A stretch of 64,000 nucleotides of DNA from Tessaracoccus massiliensis (GTDB taxonomy: Bacteria > Actinomycetota > Actinomycetes > Propionibacteriales > Propionibacteriaceae), in NCBI RefSeq assembly GCF_000826065.2, contig NZ_LN623540.1:224649-288648 (forward strand), given 5' to 3'. Shown here one piece after another: positions 59,866-64,000 of the stretch (position 1 is its first letter; every line of letters begins with the position of its first letter). The position numbers and the translations under genes are program-made. The notes below the pieces were generated by a model. The model was not told the origin of the DNA. It did no database searches and saw only the letters and a program-made list of their open reading frames with translations.

Positions 59866-60266
59866 TCACAGGCGGTTCTCCCTCTCTTCTGTGACGAGCG
59901 CTGAAAGCGGCTCATGAGCCAGACGGCGGAGCACCGCGTCGTGGCGCACCCCAGGGGTGCGGCAGCCAGGGCACGGGGCGGCGGGAGTGGTAGGCCTGCA
60001 GCGCAACACGGTGTGGTCGGGTTCGACGCGCTGGGCGGTCACGGTCAGCCCGAGACGATCAAGTCGGCAGAACGTATCGAGGCATGGTGGGGTAGCGTTT
60101 CGCACAAGGGCCCTTGGGTTTTCAGATGAGGCGTAGACACCTTCATCCTGCCAACCCGAGGGCCCCTCCTCGACCCAGGGCCCCAGGACGAGATCCTTGA
60201 CTCGGGTCAGCCGCCGCTCGAACACGGCCCATCAATCCACTGCCTTCTGTGAAGAGCCCTGAAAGC
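59866..60266 (-). mobile_element. ISL3-family transposase fragment
   Basis: The minus-strand frame 60225-59866 contains the ISL3 N-terminus: LDTFCRLDRLGLTVTAQRVE, then a zinc-ribbon-like CPGCRTPGVRHD and RRLAHEPL. It ends shortly after, so about 300 residues including the DDE domain are lost. The ISL3 end-like sequence CTTCTGTGAAGAGCCCTGAAAGC lies at 60244-60266. A 21/23 match in direct orientation lies at 59886-59908. Confidence 0.7.
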
Positions 60267-60350
60267 TGCCTGCTCAAGTCCCACACCTGATGCTCAAACC
60301 GAGACCCCGATTAGGGCAGCCTCGCTCGACGTCCCGCGAGCCGCGCAATC

Positions 60351-60792
60351 CTACGAGCGCCTGGCACGCCATAGCTTGCCGCAACCGGCCCAATAGTGAG
60401 CTGACGATACATCAACCTCGGCGAGCGAGATCTTCCCGAGCAACAAGGCAGGCTCGGGATACTCATCGGCAGGCTCCGACACCTGTTCACGCGCTGCCTG
60501 AAGATCCCCTCGCCCGAACAGCCAATTAGCGAAATAGAACTTCGCATAGCTGTCGCGGCCAATCTCGTTGGCATACAGTTCAACCGCCTCCTCGATTCTC
60601 CCAGAAGCCTCAAGACAGCTCGCCGCATCGCCGATCAATTCAGGAACAGTCGTTCGGTATCTGATCCCCCAGTCGCGCGGCACGACGCATCATGCGATGC
60701 GACCAATCCACATCCGTGGAAGCGTCATAGTGGTAACAAGAAGCGAGATCAATAACCGCAACGTAGGTATACAGGGCCCGGTAGCGGAGCAC
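60351..60792 (-). pseudogene. Hypothetical helical-repeat protein fragment, frameshifted
   Basis: Frame 1 reads VLRYRALYTYVAVIDLASCY, then DVDWSHRMMRRAARLG. Frame 2 reads RYRTTVPELIGDAASCLEAS, then GRIEEAVELYANEIGRDSY and AREQVSEPADEYPEPALLLG. One surplus base in the five-base C run at 60666-60670 separates them. The second part looks like TPR/SEL1-type helices. There is no convincing start codon and the end is ragged, so this is a fragment, perhaps cut by the RIT element 80 bases upstream. GC is lower than in neighbouring genes. The rest of 60267-60350 and 60793-60874 shows nothing. Confidence 0.4.
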
Positions 60793-60874
60793 CTTCGCGC
60801 ATTGGGCTGAACCGGCTCTTCACAATCGAGGGTGTAGTCGGGGTTTGAATCCGCCGGCCTCGAGGAGGCTGCGG

Positions 60875-60964
60875 GCGATGGTATGTCGACCTCGGGGTTA
60901 TGTTGACCGGCGTCCTGGGGAGCGTGCTCCAGCGCGGGTTGGGCCCTGATCCGGTCAACATAAC
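60875..60964. repeat. Left end of the RIT element
   Basis: The terminal repeat (60875-60908) contains GTTATGTTGACCGG at 60897-60910. Its exact complement CCGGTCAACATAAC lies at 60951-60964, giving a paired inner site. Tyrosine recombinases bind such inverted half-sites; the 40-base spacer contains CGTCCTGGGGAGCG. Confidence 0.8.
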
Positions 60965-61044
60965 GATGAGCGTCCGAGTCGGGGTTCGCTTGATCTGACC
61001 AGGCGATCGCTGGGATCGCCTGGCTTCGGGTCAGGAGGACCAAG

Positions 61045-61983
61045 ATGGTGATTCATCGTGATCAGCGCCGCGCCGACACGCGGGACGTGCTGGATGAGTT
61101 CGAAGCGTGGCTGCTGCGGGAGCGGTCCACGCAAGAGGGCACCGCTGCTGCCTACACCGCCCGCGTCGCGGGGTTCGTGGAGTGGCTTCCCGCGCCGGTC
61201 GATCAGTCGCTGAAGACGCTGACCGCGGCGATGCTGACGCAGTGGGTGAACCTGGAAGCGGCACGCGGGCTGAAGGCATCGACCCTGAGCAAGCAGCTGG
61301 TGATGCTGCGCTCGTTCCTGCAGTTCTGCCACCGGTCAGGGCGGACCGGGCAGGACTTCTCCGGGGTCGTGCCTCACGCGGCGGCATGGCGGCTCTCGTC
61401 GATCCCTGACCCGGTCCCGGCCGGGACGATCGAGGCGTTGTTCGGCACTCTCGATCTGCGGTCGGCGAAGGGGATGCGCGACCGGGCGATCCTGCTGCTG
61501 TTGTCCGGTCTGGGCCTGCGGGCCTGCGAGATCGCCGGCCTGCGGTTGGACGACATCGGCTGGCGCACCGGAACCCTGCGCGTCTGTGGGAAGGGCGACA
61601 GGGTTGACGAGTTGCCGCTGTCCGAGGATGTGGGGCAGGCGTTGGAGGACTACGTGCTCCACGGCCGCGGCGGCCGGACTGCTGGCGAGGAAGTGTTCTG
61701 GACCGTGATCGACCCGGTCCAGCCGCTGACCGCGAACGGTGTCTGCGGGACGATCCGGCAGATCTGCGTCAAGGCTGGGGTGGAGAAGTTCGGCCCGCAC
61801 CGGCTGCGGCACACGTTCGCGACCGGGATGCTCGCCTCCGGGGCGACGCTGCAAGAGGTTCAAGGGCTGCTACGCCACGCCCACCTGCGCACGACCGCGA
61901 ACTACACCAAGGTCGACAAGAACCGGCTGAGCGCACTGGCCACCGAGTGGCCGGCAGCGGCATCGGGCAGGTGGTCACGATGA
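61045..61983 (+). CDS. ritA: RIT tyrosine recombinase A
   Basis: 312 residues. N-terminal SAM-like core-binding domain (about 10-115, EGTAAAYTARVAGFVEWLP ... LVMLRSFLQFCHRSGR). The catalytic domain has the Arg of box I in LLLSGLGLRACEIAGL, FGPHRLRHTFATGML (HxxR) and LLRHAHLRTTANYTKV with the last His and Tyr nucleophile. AGGAGG lies 6 bases before ATG 61045. The stop overlaps the next start (ATGA). Confidence 0.9.
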   Translation: MVIHRDQRRADTRDVLDEFEAWLLRERSTQEGTAAAYTARVAGFVEWLPAPVDQSLKTLTAAMLTQWVNLEAARGLKASTLSKQLVMLRSFLQFCHRSGRTGQDFSGVVPHAAAWRLSSIPDPVPAGTIEALFGTLDLRSAKGMRDRAILLLLSGLGLRACEIAGLRLDDIGWRTGTLRVCGKGDRVDELPLSEDVGQALEDYVLHGRGGRTAGEEVFWTVIDPVQPLTANGVCGTIRQICVKAGVEKFGPHRLRHTFATGMLASGATLQEVQGLLRHAHLRTTANYTKVDKNRLSALATEWPAAASGRWSR

Positions 61984-62915
61984 ACGGCCTACGCGACCTC
62001 CTGGACGACTACCTGGCGACCCGGCGGGCACTCGGGTTCAAGCTGACCGCGCCGGGCAAGGCGCTGGACGGGTTCGTGGGCTGGATGGAAGAGGCCGGCG
62101 AGCCCACGATCCGTCGCGACCTGGCGACCGCGTGGGCGGCGCAGTTCTCTCGCGGCACGGTGCTGGAGCGGTTGAACTACGTCCGCCAGTTCGCCGAGCA
62201 CGTCGCCTGGTTCGACCCCGCGACCGAGGTCCCGATCCTCGACGGGCGCCCCTACGGCGCTCATCGCCCTCGCCCGCTGATCTTCACCAGCGACCAGATC
62301 GACACGCTGCTCGCCGCGGCGGGGAGGCTGACCCCGCAGGTCCGGGCCGCGTCCTGGCAAACACTGCTCGGGCTGCTGACGGTGACCGGGATGCGGATCA
62401 GCGAGGCCCGCAACCTCAACGACGACGACATCACCACCGACGAGGACGCCAGTGATGGCAGCGGCTGGGCCAAGGTGACCGACACGAAGTTCGGCAAGTC
62501 CAGGCTCGTCCCGCTGCACAAGTCCACGATGGACGCGATCCGCCGATACCAGCGGCTCCGGGATCGGACGTTCCCTACCCCGGCCACGACAGCGGTGTTC
62601 GTCGCCAGGCGCGGCACCCGGATCGCCCGCTCGACCGCGGGAAACACGTTCCGCGAGATCCGCGAGGCAGCCGGGCTGGCCGGTGGTCCGACCGGACCGG
62701 CGGCGAGGTTGCACGACTTCCGGCACACGTTCGCCACGACCACCCTGATCGAGCACATCCGTGTTGGTGGTGATGTCGATCAGATGATGCCGGTCCTGTC
62801 GGCGTTCCTCGGACACGTCGGCCCGGAAGCGACCTACTGGTATCTGTCGAACACCCCGGAACTGGCAGCGGCCCTCGCCGAACGCATCCAAGCGAACGGG
62901 GCCGGCGATGAGTGA
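61980..62915 (+). CDS. ritB: RIT tyrosine recombinase B
   Basis: 311 residues. LRDLLDDYLATRRALGFKL begins the core-binding domain. Catalytic motifs: TVTGMRISEARNL (Arg), LHDFRHTFATTTL (HxxR) and LGHVGPEATYWYLS (His, Tyr). The segment between motifs carries an extra charged loop (DDDITTDEDASDGS). It starts inside the ritA stop and overlaps ritC by 8 bases. Confidence 0.9.
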   Translation: MNGLRDLLDDYLATRRALGFKLTAPGKALDGFVGWMEEAGEPTIRRDLATAWAAQFSRGTVLERLNYVRQFAEHVAWFDPATEVPILDGRPYGAHRPRPLIFTSDQIDTLLAAAGRLTPQVRAASWQTLLGLLTVTGMRISEARNLNDDDITTDEDASDGSGWAKVTDTKFGKSRLVPLHKSTMDAIRRYQRLRDRTFPTPATTAVFVARRGTRIARSTAGNTFREIREAAGLAGGPTGPAARLHDFRHTFATTTLIEHIRVGGDVDQMMPVLSAFLGHVGPEATYWYLSNTPELAAALAERIQANGAGDE

Positions 62916-63900
62916 CCTCGCGCCGCTGCTGCAACGGTTCTTCACCGACAAGCTCGACCGGCACCTGAACGCCAGCCCGCACACGAAAGCCGCCTACGCC
63001 GACACGTTCCGGCTCCTGCTGACCTACGCCCAGCAGGCCACCGGGATCGCCCCATCAGCGTTGACCCTGGCCGATCTGGACGCGGACCTGATCGGCGGAT
63101 TCCTCCAGCATCTGGAAACCGAGCGCGGCAACTCCGCCGCGACCCGCAACGCCCGCCGGGCCGCACTGCGGTCGTTCTTCAGCTACGCCAGCTACCGGGC
63201 ACCCGACGCGATCGCAACGATCAGCCAAGTCCTCGCGATCCCCGCGAAACGCACGAAGACCACCCTCGTGTCGTTCCTGACCGCTGCCGAGGCCGAAGCC
63301 CTCATCGCAGCCCCGGACACCCGGACCTGGCTCGGGCGCCGAGACCGGCTCCTGCTGCACCTGGGCATCCAAACCGGGTTGCGCGTCAGCGAGCTGACCA
63401 GCCTGCACATCGACAGCATCCAGATCGGCCCGCACAGCCAGCTCGAATGCATCGGCAAGGGCCGCAAGCAACGCGTGATCCCGCTCCAGAAGAACACCGT
63501 CCAACTCCTCACCGCCTGGCTCAGCGAGCTTCCGTCCACACCGGACGGGCCACTGTTCCCGACGCACGCCGGGACGCCGCTGACCAGGGCTGCGGTCGGC
63601 AAGCTCATCGCCCGTCATACCGCTGCCGCGGCCGGCCGGTGTTCTTCGCTGGCCGGGAAGAACGTCACCCCGCACACGCTGCGGCACACCTGCGCAATGA
63701 GCCTGCTGCATGCCGGGATCGACACCGCGAGCATCGCGCTCTGGCTCGGGCACTCGAACATCCAGACCACGCAGATCTACCTCCACGCCGACCTCGAACT
63801 CAAACGCCGAACCCTGGAACGCGTTCCCGCCGTCGATGAGCGGCCACCAGCTCGCTACCAAGCCTCCGACGCTCTCATCGCGTTCCTCAAGAACCGCTGA
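62908..63900 (+). CDS. ritC: RIT tyrosine recombinase C
   Basis: 330 residues, the largest of the three. Core-binding domain HTKAAYADTFRLLLTYAQQ to FFSYASYRAPD. Catalytic motifs: LGIQTGLRVSELTSL (Arg), TPHTLRHTCAMSLL (HxxR) and LWLGHSNIQTTQIYLHAD (His, Tyr). This copy is closest to ordinary phage-type integrases/XerD. Ends 10 bases before the right inner site of the element. Confidence 0.9.
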   Translation: MSDLAPLLQRFFTDKLDRHLNASPHTKAAYADTFRLLLTYAQQATGIAPSALTLADLDADLIGGFLQHLETERGNSAATRNARRAALRSFFSYASYRAPDAIATISQVLAIPAKRTKTTLVSFLTAAEAEALIAAPDTRTWLGRRDRLLLHLGIQTGLRVSELTSLHIDSIQIGPHSQLECIGKGRKQRVIPLQKNTVQLLTAWLSELPSTPDGPLFPTHAGTPLTRAAVGKLIARHTAAAAGRCSSLAGKNVTPHTLRHTCAMSLLHAGIDTASIALWLGHSNIQTTQIYLHADLELKRRTLERVPAVDERPPARYQASDALIAFLKNR

Positions 63901-63910
63901 ACCCCGCACG

Positions 63911-64000
63911 GTTATGTTGACCGGCTCAGGCGCCGACTCCCACAAGGACAGCGCTCCCAGGACGTCGGTCAGCATAACCCCGAGGTCGACATACCATCGC
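63911..64000. repeat. Right end of the RIT element
   Basis: GTTATGTTGACCGG (63911-63924) is the inner site; the outer part, with GGTCAGCATAACC and on to CATACCATCGC at 64000, mirrors the left end. The last base of the window is the last base of the repeat. Confidence 0.8.

Larger units (their letters stand above)
60875..64000 (+). mobile_element. RIT element (recombinase in trio)
   Basis: Three tyrosine recombinase genes, each overlapping the next, are bracketed by 34-bp terminal inverted repeats (60875-60908 and 63967-64000, one mismatch). The repeats begin GCGATGGTATGTCGACCTCG. The similarity of the two ends extends to about 50 bp. This matches the RIT class, in which RitA, RitB and RitC act together. 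The element reaches exactly the last base of the window, so the right flank and any target duplication are outside. Confidence 0.88.

Overview
The window is high-GC, densely coded DNA of an actinobacterium. The gene complement (GT87-like membrane protein beside a class A PBP, citrate synthase, GlgC, a Tad locus with a LysM-BTAD protein, many GTG starts, apparently leaderless promoters) fits the Propionibacteriaceae, perhaps Tessaracoccus. That placement is inference from gene content; no rRNA or tRNA gene was seen.

Layout. 0-8.3 kb holds core cell-envelope and RNA genes: an alanine-racemase-like end, an SDR, a GT87-like protein, a bifunctional PBP, MscS and the CCA-adding enzyme. 8.5-18.5 kb holds a secreted GH84 hexosaminidase with a long Asp-Pro-Thr-Val linker, citrate synthase, an MFS protein, a double alpha/beta hydrolase and a radical SAM/SPASM enzyme. 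18.7-24.2 kb holds PRPP synthetase, a decayed MFS/ornithine-aminotransferase pair between palindromic elements, a zinc alcohol dehydrogenase and a secreted HExxH protein. 24.4-32 kb is a compact Tad/Flp secretion locus ending in a LysM-BTAD protein, with DnaA-box-like motifs in front of it and in front of its pilin-like gene. 32-39 kb holds a second secreted protein with the same C-terminal domain as the GH84 enzyme, then a sugar ABC importer with a PfkB kinase, divergent from a GH4 glycosidase. 39-45.6 kb holds PAP2, a dCMP-deaminase-like protein, two ferritin-like proteins, cardiolipin synthase, GlgC and ArfB.

45.65-52.2 kb is the most interesting chromosomal unit: a probable GntR operator followed by a tightly coupled operon for a TrpA-family enzyme, a GntR/UTRA regulator, a ribose-type ABC importer and an FGGY kinase. 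The likely scheme is import, phosphorylation, then retro-aldol cleavage by the TrpA-like protein.

52.2-64 kb is accessory DNA: about 1.4 kb of duplicated non-coding repeat, GNAT and VOC genes, a NERD protein, an endonuclease III gene with an amber codon, a HigA-like antitoxin remnant, an IS3-family element with a 3-bp target duplication, an ISL3 fragment, and a RIT (recombinase-in-trio) element of three overlapping tyrosine recombinases whose terminal inverted repeats reach the last base of the window.

Two features run through the whole window. Short palindromic intergenic repeats with GGTCCCTGAGCG ends recur. At least eight otherwise good reading frames are broken by single-base shifts, mostly at short G/C runs, which may be sequence errors rather than true decay.
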